Positions 26,917 to 35,556 are shown, counted from the first letter of the stretch. The stretch: 64,000 bases of DNA from CAYPUT01 sp046541715 (GCA_046541715.1 JBKHCS010000003.1:13795-77794), one strand, 5' to 3'. Notes: generated from the sequence alone by a model not told the origin. Numbers and translations are program-made.

Positions 26917-27705
26917 CTAGAGTGGCTTCCGGCCGCGAATGATCGCCGAGTAAACCGGCGGAGCCCCTGCGCTTCCAGCGGCGTCTGTTTCAAAGCCGGT
27001 TGCGTCGCCGTTCCACCCCTGGTTGGCCGCCGGAGACTTTGATTCAACGGCGGCCTCTTCGAAACCGACTGCCCGTAAACCTTTCAAGAGTCGATCTGCG
27101 GTTTCCGCGCCGGTGATGCACTCGCTGTAACGCCTGGCATCGGCGCGCTCCGGTTCGGAGAAGGGGCGGAGTGCGACGAGGTCCGAAATGGCCAGGCGTC
27201 CGCCGGGTTTCAGGACGCGAAAGACCTCTCCGAAGACCCGGTCTTTCTCCGGCGAGAGATTGACCACGCAGTTGGAGATGATTACGTCCACACTCGCGTC
27301 TTCCAGAGGAATCTCTTCTATCAACCCTTTCCGGAACTCTACGTTGTCGAAACCGGCCCTGGCTGCGTTTTCCCGGGCCCGTTCGAGCATCTCGTCGGTC
27401 ATATCTACACCGATTACCCGGCCTTCGGGGCCGACCCGCCGGGCCGCCAAGAAACAGTCGATTCCGGCGCCGCTCCCCAGATCCAGGACGACCTCTCCCG
27501 GTTGTAGCTCCGCCACTAGGGTCGGGTTTCCGCATCCGAGACCCAGGTCTGCGCCCCCGGGGACTAATGCCAATTCTTCGAAGGTGTAGCCGCCCCCGCA
27601 ACAGTCGGACGATGCCTCTTCAGGCTTGCAGCAGGCGGCCGCGGATTTGGCTTTGGCCGCATAGTGCTCTCGGACGGTATCCCGGATCACGCTGCTCTGA
27701 TTCAT
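26917..27705 (-). CDS. arsM: arsenite S-adenosylmethyltransferase
   Basis: 262 residues. SAM-binding motif VLDLGSGAGIDCFLAARRVG near residue 73. Cysteines expected for As(III) binding are present: ACC and DCC near 25-36, NCVVNLSPEK, and ECITGA. ArsM methylates arsenite to mono-, di- and trimethyl species. It lies 40 nt after the second arsC gene in the arsenic operon and is probably co-transcribed. The last ~40 residues are not typical of the core enzyme. Confidence 0.9.
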   Translation of the reverse strand: MNQSSVIRDTVREHYAAKAKSAAACCKPEEASSDCCGGGYTFEELALVPGGADLGLGCGNPTLVAELQPGEVVLDLGSGAGIDCFLAARRVGPEGRVIGVDMTDEMLERARENAARAGFDNVEFRKGLIEEIPLEDASVDVIISNCVVNLSPEKDRVFGEVFRVLKPGGRLAISDLVALRPFSEPERADARRYSECITGAETADRLLKGLRAVGFEEAAVESKSPAANQGWNGDATGFETDAAGSAGAPPVYSAIIRGRKPL

Positions 27706-27745
27706 GTGGTTCCTCCTCGTTCGCCTTTATCGTCCGGTCTTTGTC

Positions 27746-28189
27746 TCATAGCCGTCCCTCGGACAGGTCCCGACAGAAGTCCGCGACCTTCTCCTTGATC
27801 TGATCGCGAATAGGACGAACGTAGGCAAGCCGCTCTTCCATCGACCCTTCGGCCTTTGAGGGATCGGGGAACGGCCAATGCAGCCGCTTCTTCTCCGCCG
27901 GAAAGATGGGACACCGTTCCGCGGCCTCCGGGTCACAGACGGCGATAACGTAGTCGAACGCGTTCCCGGCTTCGTGCAGGTCGTAGACGCTTCGAGTCGC
28001 TTTACCCGTGATGTCGATTCCATCCTCTTTGAGGAGCTCGACGACGACGGGATTCAGGTTTCCCGGCTCGATACCGGCGCTCTCCACCTCCAGGTCCGGG
28101 CCACCGCAGGCATGCCGGAGGTACTCCTCCGTCATTTGGCTTCGAGCGCTGTTGTGGATACAGATGGCGAGAACGCGTGTTTTAGGCAC
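27746..28189 (-). CDS. arsC: thioredoxin-type arsenate reductase
   Basis: 147-residue low-molecular-weight phosphatase-fold ArsC. The P-loop CIHNSARSQM starts with catalytic C10; the disulfide-relay cysteines are C85 and C93 (VCDPEAAERCPIFP), the same three-cysteine layout as Staphylococcus ArsC (C10, C82, C89). It reduces arsenate to arsenite using thioredoxin. It overlaps the ArsR-ArsC gene by 8 nt, so it is a coupled second paralogue. Confidence 0.92.
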   Translation of the reverse strand: MPKTRVLAICIHNSARSQMTEEYLRHACGGPDLEVESAGIEPGNLNPVVVELLKEDGIDITGKATRSVYDLHEAGNAFDYVIAVCDPEAAERCPIFPAEKKRLHWPFPDPSKAEGSMEERLAYVRPIRDQIKEKVADFCRDLSEGRL

Positions 28190-29066
28190 CCGCTTGCTCC
28201 TTCGACTTATCCTTTTCTCTGATCGCCTCTACGAATTGGCGCACCGCCTCTTTGATGACATCACGCACTTCCCGCGTCTTGTGGAGAATCTCGTCCGGGG
28301 TTCCTTCGAACTTGGACGGGTCCGGGAACGGCCAGTTCAGCCTTCTCACCGGTCCCGGAAAGATCGGACAGCCCTCTTCGGCCTCTCGACTGCAGACCGT
28401 CACGACATAGGCAAACGTTTTTCCGGAGTTGTAGACGTCGAAGACGCTTCGGGTTTGCTTGTCGGAAATATCGATACCTTCTTCCTTCATCACCTTTACC
28501 ACATTTGCGTTCAGTTCCCCGGGCTCGAGCCCCGCGCTTTCGACCTCGAAGAGGTCGCCGGCAAAGTGGCGTAGGTATTCCTCCGCCATCTGGCTCCGGG
28601 CGCTGTTGTGAACACAGACGAAGAGAACCGACTGCTTGTCGTCCGCCATTTTTTTCTCCTTGTGCTGGTATTCCGGCGGGTTATACCCCGCCGTATAGGT
28701 CACGATGCAGCGGTCGCCTTGCCGCAGGTCGAGTCGCCATCGAAGTCGATCGAGGTCCTGGTTGAAGGGGGCGTCTTCTCGAGGAATCGTCGCGATGGTA
28801 TCGAAGAGCCGTAGGGCAAAGGGATCCTCCGTGAGCCGGTAGTACATCAATCTGCCGCGACGGTCCTCTTCGACTAGGCCCGCCGAACGCAGTTGTCCCA
28901 TGATGCGACTAACCGCGTACTGCGGACGCCGGAGGACGTCGACGAGCTCGCAGACACACAACGGCTCCCCGGCGGCCACGAGGACGCGGAGCGCCCGGAG
29001 TCGTGTTTCTTCGGACGAGGCCTTAAGCATGTCCACGTACCGGCTCATATATGCAGTATAGTGCAT
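28182..29066 (-). CDS. ArsR-ArsC fusion: arsenic-responsive repressor joined to arsenate reductase
   Basis: 294 residues in one frame. Residues 1-~95 are an ArsR-type winged helix with the As(III) site motif C37-V-C39-E-L; ~96-139 are a linker; ~140-294 are a complete ArsC with C151 (CVHNSARSQM), C225 and C233. An in-frame ATG at 28649 (residue 140) has AAGGAG six nt upstream, so free ArsC of 155 residues may also be made. An alternative N-terminal ATG lies at 29048. The gene heads the operon arsR-arsC, arsC, arsM. The join is seen directly; whether the full-length protein is functional is inference. Confidence 0.85.
   Translation of the reverse strand: MHYTAYMSRYVDMLKASSEETRLRALRVLVAAGEPLCVCELVDVLRRPQYAVSRIMGQLRSAGLVEEDRRGRLMYYRLTEDPFALRLFDTIATIPREDAPFNQDLDRLRWRLDLRQGDRCIVTYTAGYNPPEYQHKEKKMADDKQSVLFVCVHNSARSQMAEEYLRHFAGDLFEVESAGLEPGELNANVVKVMKEEGIDISDKQTRSVFDVYNSGKTFAYVVTVCSREAEEGCPIFPGPVRRLNWPFPDPSKFEGTPDEILHKTREVRDVIKEAVRQFVEAIREKDKSKEQAGA
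28656..28661 (-). promoter_or_regulatory. internal Shine-Dalgarno within the ArsR-ArsC fusion
   Basis: AAGGAG on the minus strand, six A's of spacing, then ATG at 28649, exactly where the ArsC domain begins. It is a near-ideal ribosome site in the middle of an open frame and decides a likely second start. Confidence 0.65.
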
Positions 29067-29067
29067 A
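29050..29067. promoter_or_regulatory. candidate ArsR operator
   Basis: Inverted repeat TATGCA-N6-TGCATA overlapping the first possible ATG (29066) and lying directly downstream of the -10 box. The position suits repression by ArsR. Sequence-only prediction. Confidence 0.5.
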
Positions 29068-29072
29068 GGTGC

Positions 29073-29100
29073 ATAATAAGCAAGCTATAGGAAGTATCAA
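29073..29100 (-). promoter_or_regulatory. promoter of the arsenic operon
   Basis: Minus strand TTGATA at 29100-29095, 16-nt spacer, TATTAT at 29078-29073. The -35 hexamer is one arm of the palindrome copy at 29094-29115. The -10 box ends 6 nt before ATG 29066. Confidence 0.5.
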
Positions 29101-29115
29101 CGAGCGTGTTGATGA
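29094..29115. repeat. dispersed palindrome, copy 2
   Basis: Imperfect version of the 15065-15086 palindrome with arms TATCAAC and GTTGAT(G). It overlaps the -35 region of the arsenic promoter, so a bound protein would affect transcription. Confidence 0.55.
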
Positions 29116-29217
29116 GAATTCAGTTAACTCTTTTAGATAAAGATAATTAGCGACGGTTTTTAGAGGTCTTTTCGCTTTTTCGAAACAACAGACGACGGCT
29201 AAAGAAGTTAGAGCGAA
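29116..29217. other. AT-rich spacer between two palindrome copies
   Basis: About 100 bp, clearly more AT-rich than the surroundings, with runs of T (GGTTTTTAGAGG, CGCTTTTTCG). No open frame or RNA gene is evident. Confidence 0.4.
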
Positions 29218-29239
29218 ATATCAACAGGCTTGTTGACAC
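29218..29239. repeat. dispersed palindrome, copy 3
   Basis: Arms TATCAACA and TGTTGACA around GGCT. It lies 3 nt beyond the tRNA-Thr 3' end; on the minus strand it forms a 6-bp hairpin followed by TATTT, so it could help terminate the tRNA transcript. Confidence 0.55.
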
Positions 29240-29242
29240 GTT

Positions 29243-29314
29243 AGCCAAGACGGGGATTCGAACCCCGGACCTGCTCATTACGAGTGAGCTGCTCTACCAC
29301 TGAGCTATCTTGGC
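29243..29314 (-). tRNA. tRNA-Thr (anticodon CGT)
   Basis: 72 nt without encoded CCA. Acceptor arms GCCAAGA and TCTTGGC pair fully; D arm TAGCTCAGTGGTAGAGCA; anticodon stem GCTCA/TGAGC with loop CTCGTAA giving anticodon CGT (reads ACG); T arm CGGGGTTCGAATCCCCG. Discriminator U. Confidence 0.95.
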
Positions 29315-29424
29315 ACGTTTGAGCTGTTTACAAGCCGGAAATATACACCAAAGCGACACCGGAGAAAAAGGCCCTTCGCGGAAAGTTGTCGTCACGACAA
29401 AGCGTAAGTACCATTGTCGGGAAT

Positions 29425-30636
29425 ATGAGTGCCAAACGGATATGCGTCGTCGGGGGGGGCTTCGCCGGGGTGGCGGCGGCCCGGACTATTCTCGATCGTT
29501 ACTCGGATCTCCGGGTTACCCTTGTCGACCGCACGGGTCTTGCGACAATGGTTCCCGCACTTCCCGACGTTCTCTCGGGACGGGTTTCTAAAGAAGCCTT
29601 TGCCCGCCCCTTGGTGGAGGTCTTTAGGAGACATACGCCGGACCGTTTCTCGTTGGCTACCGACGAGATTACCGGGATCGACCTGGCCGAACGGAAGCTG
29701 ACGGGGAACGAGGGGACCTACCAGTACGATGGTCTGGTCGTCGCAACCGGCTCGACCCCTGAGTATTACGGGTTTGCTCCGGAGAACGGCCGGCTACACA
29801 CGGTGCATACCCTAACGGCGGCTCTTGCTTTTCGCGACGCCGTAGCCCGGCGTCTGGAGAAAGGCCCCGTCGAGGTCATAGTCGTCGGGGGCGGCTACAC
29901 CGGTCTCGAAGTCGCCGCCTCTCTTCGGAAAGGGGCGAAGAGCGGTGCCCACCGCCTCGGCATTACGGTGGTCGAAGCCGCACCGGAGGTTGTTACCTTC
30001 CTGGACGCCAAGATTCGGCAGCGTATCGCAGACTACTTCGCCGGGTTGGATATACCCATCCGAACGGGCACGACCCTCAAAGAGTATGCCGACGAGACGG
30101 CGGTGCTTTCCGACGGCAGCCGGGTAGAGAAATGCCTCGTCTGTTGGTCCGCCGGCATGCGGGCTCCCGAAACCAAAATCTCCGGGGCTCTAGAGCGGGA
30201 GAAAGACGGACGGATTTGTGTTTCCGAGCATCTGCAGCTCCCGGGCCACCCGGAAGTGTTCGTCGCCGGGGACACCGCGGCTCTCGAGAAAGAGGGGAGG
30301 GTGCTCCGACGGGCGGTGAACTTCTCTTACTATTCCGGAAAAGCTGCGGGGCGTAACGTAGCCGCCTACCTATCCGGGAAACGACTGCGTCCCTTTCGGC
30401 CCATCGACTTGGGATGGATTATCCCCCTCGGAGACGTCAGCACCGGCCGCATCTTCGGCTCGATGCGGGTGGGAGACGCGTTCGGGCTACGGCTTCACTA
30501 CACGATGTGCGGATTTCGTCATTTCGGCGCCAAGGAGGCCTGGGAGTTCTACCGAACGGCCCTTCACCTCGGCCGCTCTCCGGAGCCCTTGTCCTCGCCC
30601 TCCTCCCGACCGGAAAGCGGTCCGGCTCCCGGATGA
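29425..30636 (+). CDS. NDH-2-like FAD/NAD(P)-dependent oxidoreductase
   Basis: 403 residues from ATG 29425, which starts directly at the FAD-binding motif RICVVGGGFAGVAAA. A second dinucleotide motif VEVIVVGGGYTGLEVAASL is near residue 160 and the C-terminal FAD motif EVFVAGDTAAL near 285. This is the type II NADH:quinone dehydrogenase layout: monotopic, non-proton-pumping. The gene overlaps the prenyltransferase gene by 4 nt (ATGA), which suggests the electron acceptor is a prenylated quinone (inference). Sulfide:quinone reductase is less likely as its cysteines are not seen. Confidence 0.8.
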   Translation: MSAKRICVVGGGFAGVAAARTILDRYSDLRVTLVDRTGLATMVPALPDVLSGRVSKEAFARPLVEVFRRHTPDRFSLATDEITGIDLAERKLTGNEGTYQYDGLVVATGSTPEYYGFAPENGRLHTVHTLTAALAFRDAVARRLEKGPVEVIVVGGGYTGLEVAASLRKGAKSGAHRLGITVVEAAPEVVTFLDAKIRQRIADYFAGLDIPIRTGTTLKEYADETAVLSDGSRVEKCLVCWSAGMRAPETKISGALEREKDGRICVSEHLQLPGHPEVFVAGDTAALEKEGRVLRRAVNFSYYSGKAAGRNVAAYLSGKRLRPFRPIDLGWIIPLGDVSTGRIFGSMRVGDAFGLRLHYTMCGFRHFGAKEAWEFYRTALHLGRSPEPLSSPSSRPESGPAPG

Positions 30637-31598
30637 CTCCTTTGAATGGTTCCGGGGGACCGGATCGGGCTCCGAGGGACCCCGGTGCGGCTGGTGGCGA
30701 CTCTTTTCTCCGGCGGTGGGTACGGTCGCTGCGTCCCTATTCGTTTACCGCCTCGGTTATGCCGGTACTCTTAGCCGCCGCAATTGCTTCTACGATCCCG
30801 TCGGAAGCCGCGTGGTGGTGCTTGGTGCCCTTTGGCATCGCCGCGGTGCTGCTCCACGCCGGGACAAACGTACTCAACGACTACTACGACTATCTTCACG
30901 GAGTCGACACGATCGGCGACCGGGACACCAGCCACGTCATTACCCAAGGCGTTATGACACCGAGGTTCATGAAGATATCGGGGCACCTCTACTTTCTCGC
31001 CGGAATTGCCGTCGGCAGCACGATTGCCGTAACCCGGGGGCCTCTCTACTTCGTGGCCGGACTCTTGGGGGCCCTCGGGGCCTACTCCTACACGAACGCC
31101 CGGCTGAGCCTTAAGTACCACGCCCTCGGGGATCTCGCGGTATTCGTGTTAATGGGGCCGGCGCTCGTCGTCATGGGCGTCTGGGCTCTCGAGGGGACCC
31201 TGGTCGCCACGGCACCTCTTGCCTCAATTCCGGTCGCCATGCTGGTTACAGCGATTCTTCACGGTAACAACACGCGGAATATCGCCGAAGACACGGCCGC
31301 GGGAATCAGTACCCTGGCAGGGCTTTTAGGCTTCGGTCCCTCGAAGCTCTTGTTTGCCGGACTCGTCGGCGCCTCCTATGCGGTTACAGTGGCACTGGTG
31401 TCATTCGGGACGGTCGGGTTGGGAGCCCTCCTGGCCTTTCTGAGCCTTCCCTTCGGGGTCTCCCTCGTCCGGACCGTTTTGTCGGCGGAGAGCCCTACCT
31501 TGCTCCTGCGGCTCCCGATGTCTACGGCTCAGGTTCACCTGGTTTTTTCCGTATTCTACGTTCTTGGGATCTTTCTTGGTGGCCTCACGGGTCTCTGA
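30633..31598 (+). CDS. MenA/UbiA-family prenyltransferase
   Basis: 321-residue integral membrane protein with about eight or nine membrane segments. The first aspartate-rich motif NVLNDYYDYLHGVD (NDxxDxxxD type) and the second region around HGNNTRNIAEDTAAG are present, matching 1,4-dihydroxy-2-naphthoate polyprenyltransferase (MenA). It would attach an isoprenoid tail to a quinone precursor. The start ATG at 30633 overlaps the preceding stop. No other men genes are in the window, so the exact acceptor is not certain. Confidence 0.83.
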   Translation: MTPLNGSGGPDRAPRDPGAAGGDSFLRRWVRSLRPYSFTASVMPVLLAAAIASTIPSEAAWWCLVPFGIAAVLLHAGTNVLNDYYDYLHGVDTIGDRDTSHVITQGVMTPRFMKISGHLYFLAGIAVGSTIAVTRGPLYFVAGLLGALGAYSYTNARLSLKYHALGDLAVFVLMGPALVVMGVWALEGTLVATAPLASIPVAMLVTAILHGNNTRNIAEDTAAGISTLAGLLGFGPSKLLFAGLVGASYAVTVALVSFGTVGLGALLAFLSLPFGVSLVRTVLSAESPTLLLRLPMSTAQVHLVFSVFYVLGIFLGGLTGL

Positions 31599-31615
31599 CC
31601 AATTATCTTAGCTTT

Positions 31616-32329
31616 ATGCGACGAGTTGGTAAGATTGCGTTGGGGATTTTTGGGGTTCTCGCTGTTGGGCTTATCGGTTTTCTCGGCTATATCTGGTTCT
31701 CCGGGGGAACCGCAGAGCCGTCGCGGGAGACGGAAGCCGAAGAGGTCGCGCCCGGTCAACCGGAATCGGTGGTCTACTCCGCGGTTCCCGGAGAGTCGGA
31801 GGCTCGGTTCATTATCGAGGAGGTCCTCCGAGGACAACCGAATACAGTGGTCGGCGTTACCGATCAGGTAGACGGTTCGCTTTCCCTCCGGTTTCAGCCC
31901 CCGGATGTTGAGATCGGGCAGTTCGTTATCAACGTGAGGAGCGTCGAGACCGACGACGAAGTGCGGGATCGGACAATTCGATCCCTCATCCTCGAGTCGA
32001 ACAAAGACGAATTCGAGTTTTCGACCTTTCAGCCGGCATCGATAGCCGGGGTTCCTGAATCGATCGCAACCGGGGACACCCTCGACCTCGAGGTTACCGG
32101 GGATCTAACCGTTCGGGACGTTACCCGCCCGGTTGTCTTTGACATGGCCCTCGAGGTCTCCTCCCGCGAAGAGATTCGGGGCACCGCAAACACGACGATC
32201 ACCTGGGACGATTTCGATATCACCATTCCCTACGTCGGGGGAGACTCTATCGTCGCGAGCGTCGGGGACGAGGTGCGTCTCGAGCTCGACTTTCTCGCCC
32301 GGGCAACCGAGAACTCGTCTCGGGAGTAA
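31616..32329 (+). CDS. membrane-anchored YceI-domain protein
   Basis: 237 residues. N-terminal membrane anchor (about 8-28), a short acidic linker, then a YceI lipocalin-like domain (about 55-230: SEARFIIEEVLRG, FVINVRSVETDDEVRDRTIRSLILESNKDEFEFSTF, LTVRDVTRPVVFDMAL). YceI proteins bind polyisoprenoids such as ubiquinone-8 or prenyl lipids. Being 17 nt after the prenyltransferase, it may carry or store the quinone or its precursor (inference). Confidence 0.85.
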   Translation: MRRVGKIALGIFGVLAVGLIGFLGYIWFSGGTAEPSRETEAEEVAPGQPESVVYSAVPGESEARFIIEEVLRGQPNTVVGVTDQVDGSLSLRFQPPDVEIGQFVINVRSVETDDEVRDRTIRSLILESNKDEFEFSTFQPASIAGVPESIATGDTLDLEVTGDLTVRDVTRPVVFDMALEVSSREEIRGTANTTITWDDFDITIPYVGGDSIVASVGDEVRLELDFLARATENSSRE

Positions 32330-32447
32330 ATCGCGCAGTTTAATCCAAACAGTCTACTCCACTTCTCTCCGTGAGGTTGGATACTCTAGGTGGGTTCCTC
32401 GCTCCCGAGGGTATTCGGAAAATGAGGACTCCCGGAGGATAGTCAAC

Positions 32448-33434
32448 ATGAAGAAACAATCTGACCGTCGCCTCTTTATCGCGTCGGCCATCCTGCTAAC
32501 CCTTGTGGCCGCCGGAATCCTTGCTTCCTGCGCCCCGGCGGAAGAGGGGGATCAGCCGGTGTCCGTGACGTTCGGCGATATGACCTGGGATAGCGTCCGG
32601 GTACACAATCGCATCGTCGCATTCATTCTCGAGGAGGGATACGGCGACTACACCATCGATTACACCGAAGGAGCCACGACGGCGATGGCCACCGGACTTC
32701 GACAGGGAGACCTCGACGTAATTCTCGAGTCCTGGCACAACAATTGGAACGACGCCTACGACGAGGCGATGGCGGCGGGCGAGTTTCTCGACCTTGGACC
32801 GAACTACCCGGAAGCGCCCCAGGGCTGGTACGTCCCGACCTACGTTATCGAAGGGGACGCCGAGCGCGAAATCGAGCCGATGGCTCCGGATCTCGAAACC
32901 ATCGAAGATCTTCCCGAATACTGGGAGGTCTTCAAAGACCCGGAAGAGCCGGACAAGGGCCGAATTATGGTGGGCCCCCCGGGATGGGAAGTTACCGAAA
33001 CAAACGAGGAAGTGATGGAGGAGCACGGGCTCACCGATTACTACACCGCCTTCTTGCCCGGAAGCGACGCCGCCCTGAAGGCCTCCATGGAATCGGCCTA
33101 CCGCCGGGAAGACCCCTGGCTCGGCTACCATTGGGAACCGACGTGGATCCTCGGAAAGCTCGACATGACGATGATCGAAGGCGTCGGTCTCTCAAGCGGA
33201 CTGGTCCACAAGCTCGTTCATCCGAGCATGGAGGAACAGGCACCCGAGTTGGTAGAACTCCTCGAGCGCTACGAGACGACCCTGGAGCAGAACAACGCCT
33301 TTTTGGCCCAGATGCAGGAAAACGACTGGGACTACGATGACGCTGCCCAATGGTACCTCCGGGAGTACGAAAGCGATTGGACCACCTGGGTCGATGACGA
33401 GGTGGCGGAGCGGGTGCGAAGCGCGCTGGAATAG
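32448..33434 (+). CDS. glycine betaine/proline ABC transporter substrate-binding lipoprotein
   Basis: 328 residues with a lipoprotein signal (lipobox LASC near residue 27) and GGAGGA 8 nt before the ATG. The OpuAC/ProX fold is recognisable in VSVTFGDMTWDSVRVHNRIVAFILEE, the LDVILESWHNNW aromatic segment, and AYRREDPWLGYHWEPTWIL. It binds glycine betaine or proline betaine with an aromatic cage. First gene of the osmoprotectant operon; the 118-bp gap upstream has no clear riboswitch. Confidence 0.9.
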   Translation: MKKQSDRRLFIASAILLTLVAAGILASCAPAEEGDQPVSVTFGDMTWDSVRVHNRIVAFILEEGYGDYTIDYTEGATTAMATGLRQGDLDVILESWHNNWNDAYDEAMAAGEFLDLGPNYPEAPQGWYVPTYVIEGDAEREIEPMAPDLETIEDLPEYWEVFKDPEEPDKGRIMVGPPGWEVTETNEEVMEEHGLTDYYTAFLPGSDAALKASMESAYRREDPWLGYHWEPTWILGKLDMTMIEGVGLSSGLVHKLVHPSMEEQAPELVELLERYETTLEQNNAFLAQMQENDWDYDDAAQWYLREYESDWTTWVDDEVAERVRSALE

Positions 33435-33439
33435 AGCTT

Positions 33440-34645
33440 ATGAGCGAAGAGAGTCCCATTGTCCGCATCGAGGGCATTTGGAAGATTTTCGGTGCCGAAC
33501 CGAAACGAATCCTAAGAGACGAAGACCGTCACGCGGATAAGGAGGATATTCTGTCTCGAACGGGGCACGTCGTTGCCCTTCGGGACATCAGCCTTACCGT
33601 AGACGCCGGAGAGTTCTATGTAATCATGGGGCTCTCCGGGAGCGGTAAGTCCACCCTTATCCGGATTATCGAGCGTTTGATCGAGCCGACGGAGGGGAGG
33701 GTTATCGTCAAGGGGGAGGATGTCACCTCTTTCGGCAAGGAGCGGCTGGCGGATTTTCGCAAGCGCACGGTCAGTATGGTCTTTCAGAACTTCGGTCTTC
33801 TACCCCATTACACGGTGCTCCAGAACGCCGCCTACGGCCTCAAAGCCCGGGGGGAGGATCGCGAGTCCCGAGAGGAGAAGGCCCGGGAGATTCTCAAAAC
33901 CGTCGGCCTCAAAGGGTGGGAGGACTACTTCCCCTCATCTTTGAGCGGCGGGATGCAGCAGCGGGTTGGGATTGCCCGGGCTCTCGCAACCGAACCGGAT
34001 ATCCTTCTGATGGACGAGCCCTTCAGCGGCCTCGATCCGCTGATCCGGCGGAACATGCAGGACGAGATGGTCGACCTCCAGGCGTCCCTGAACAAGACCA
34101 TCGTATTCGTCACCCACGATCTCCACGAAGCCCTCAAGCTGGGGGACCGCATCGCCATCATGCGCAGCGGGGAAATCGTCCAGATCGGTACCCCGGAGGA
34201 GATCGTCTCCGAGCCTGCCGACGATTACGTCCAGCTATTCGTTCAGGACGCTTCCCCCGCACGGGTTTTCTCCGCCCAGAGCATCATGCAGGAGCCGACG
34301 ATCACCGTCTATCGATGGCAGGGTCCGAGCGTCGCCCGCCGGATGATGGTCGACGCCAACCGTGAATGGGCCTACGTTCTCGACCGCCGGCAAAAGTTCT
34401 TAGGCGTCGTGCATCTCGACGACATCGAGGAACATCCCAAGGGGAAAGGGCAGGACTTCATGGATATTATTTCCGATGACGTGAGGAGCTGTTCCCCGGA
34501 AACCGTCGTCGAAGACCTCTTCCCCCTGGTCAGCGAGTCGAGCTTTCCGGTGGCGGTCCTCGACGAGCAAGACCACCTCCTCGGAGAGGTGCGGCCCCGG
34601 CATCTCTTCGAGATCATGAGCAAACAGGAGCAGACCGATGATTGA
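33440..34645 (+). CDS. proV: glycine betaine ABC transporter ATPase with CBS domains
   Basis: 401 residues of the ProV/OpuAA type. Walker A GLSGSGKSTL near residue 65, signature LSGGMQQRVGIARAL, Walker B ILLMDEPFSGLDP. The C-terminal ~120 residues are a CBS pair (IMQEPTITVYRWQGPSVARRMMVDANREWAYVLD and following), known in this family to sense ionic strength. It starts 5 nt after the binding protein gene and overlaps the permease gene by 8 nt. Confidence 0.93.
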   Translation: MSEESPIVRIEGIWKIFGAEPKRILRDEDRHADKEDILSRTGHVVALRDISLTVDAGEFYVIMGLSGSGKSTLIRIIERLIEPTEGRVIVKGEDVTSFGKERLADFRKRTVSMVFQNFGLLPHYTVLQNAAYGLKARGEDRESREEKAREILKTVGLKGWEDYFPSSLSGGMQQRVGIARALATEPDILLMDEPFSGLDPLIRRNMQDEMVDLQASLNKTIVFVTHDLHEALKLGDRIAIMRSGEIVQIGTPEEIVSEPADDYVQLFVQDASPARVFSAQSIMQEPTITVYRWQGPSVARRMMVDANREWAYVLDRRQKFLGVVHLDDIEEHPKGKGQDFMDIISDDVRSCSPETVVEDLFPLVSESSFPVAVLDEQDHLLGEVRPRHLFEIMSKQEQTDD

Positions 34646-35507
34646 GTTCCCAGGGTTTCTCAAGGTACCGCTGGCGGCCTGGGTGGATACGGCCATGGAT
34701 TGGGTCCTGGACAACCTGGGTCCGTTCTTCGACTTTGTGGGTACGGTGGGTCTGCAGATCCTCCTGGCAGTGGAAACGGCGCTCCTCTGGATTCCCTGGT
34801 TCGTCGTCATTCTCGGCGTCGCCATCCTCGGCTGGAAGACCCTAGAAAAGTGGTCCTACGGGGTGATTATGGCGGTAATGCTCCTGTCGATCGGAAGCTT
34901 CGGCTACTGGGAGCTCGCGATGCGCACCCTCGCCATCGTCTTAGTCTCCGTCGTAATCTCGCTGATCATCGGGATACCCCTCGGCATCCTGATGGCCTGG
35001 AACGACCGCTTTCAGGCGTTTATCAAGCCCATCCTCGACGCGATGCAGACCCTCCCGACCTTCGTCTACCTCATCCCGGCCCTGATGCTCTTCGGTCTGG
35101 GAAAGGTACCCGCGACCTTCGCTACCATTATTTACGCCGTGCCGCCGGTCATCCGGCTTACCAACGTCGGCATCCGAGAGGTGCCTAAGGACGTCATCGA
35201 GGCCGCCCGGGCCTTCGGGTCCAACCGGCGCGAAGTCCTCTTCGACGTCCAGCTCCCCCTCGCGCGGCCTTCGATCCTGGTCGGGGTAAACCAGACGACG
35301 ATGATGGCCCTTGCCATGGTCGTTATCGGATCGATGATCGGCGCCCGGACCCTCGGTATGGAGGTGCTGGTTGCCATCAACCGTATCGAAATCGGACAGG
35401 GCTTCGAGGCCGGTATAAGCATCGTCTTTATGGCGATTATCATCGACCGGATTACCCACGCCTTCGCCGAGCAGGAACACCAACAAACTCAGAAGGCGGA
35501 GTCTTAG
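34638..35507 (+). CDS. proW: glycine betaine ABC transporter permease
   Basis: 289 residues, about seven membrane segments. The family EAA motif is clear in VPKDVIEAARAFGSNRREVLFDVQLPLARPSIL, and the QTLPTFVYLIPALMLFGLGKVPATFATIIYAVPPVIRLTNVGIR segment is classic ProW/OpuAB. Third and last gene of the operon. Confidence 0.93.
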   Translation: MIEFPGFLKVPLAAWVDTAMDWVLDNLGPFFDFVGTVGLQILLAVETALLWIPWFVVILGVAILGWKTLEKWSYGVIMAVMLLSIGSFGYWELAMRTLAIVLVSVVISLIIGIPLGILMAWNDRFQAFIKPILDAMQTLPTFVYLIPALMLFGLGKVPATFATIIYAVPPVIRLTNVGIREVPKDVIEAARAFGSNRREVLFDVQLPLARPSILVGVNQTTMMALAMVVIGSMIGARTLGMEVLVAINRIEIGQGFEAGISIVFMAIIIDRITHAFAEQEHQQTQKAES

Positions 35508-35529
35508 GGCGCCTCGGCCCGAGTGATCC

Positions 35530-35556
35530 TTAAGAAAGCCCCGGGGCCACCGATAA
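35530..35556 (+). promoter_or_regulatory. candidate sigma-28 (FliA) flagellar promoter
   Basis: TTAAGAAA at 35530-35537, exactly 11 nt, then ACCGATAA at 35549-35556, against the consensus TAAAGTTT-N11-GCCGATAA (7 of 8 in the -10). It ends 7 nt before the flgF ATG. The -35 match is weak. Confidence 0.45.
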
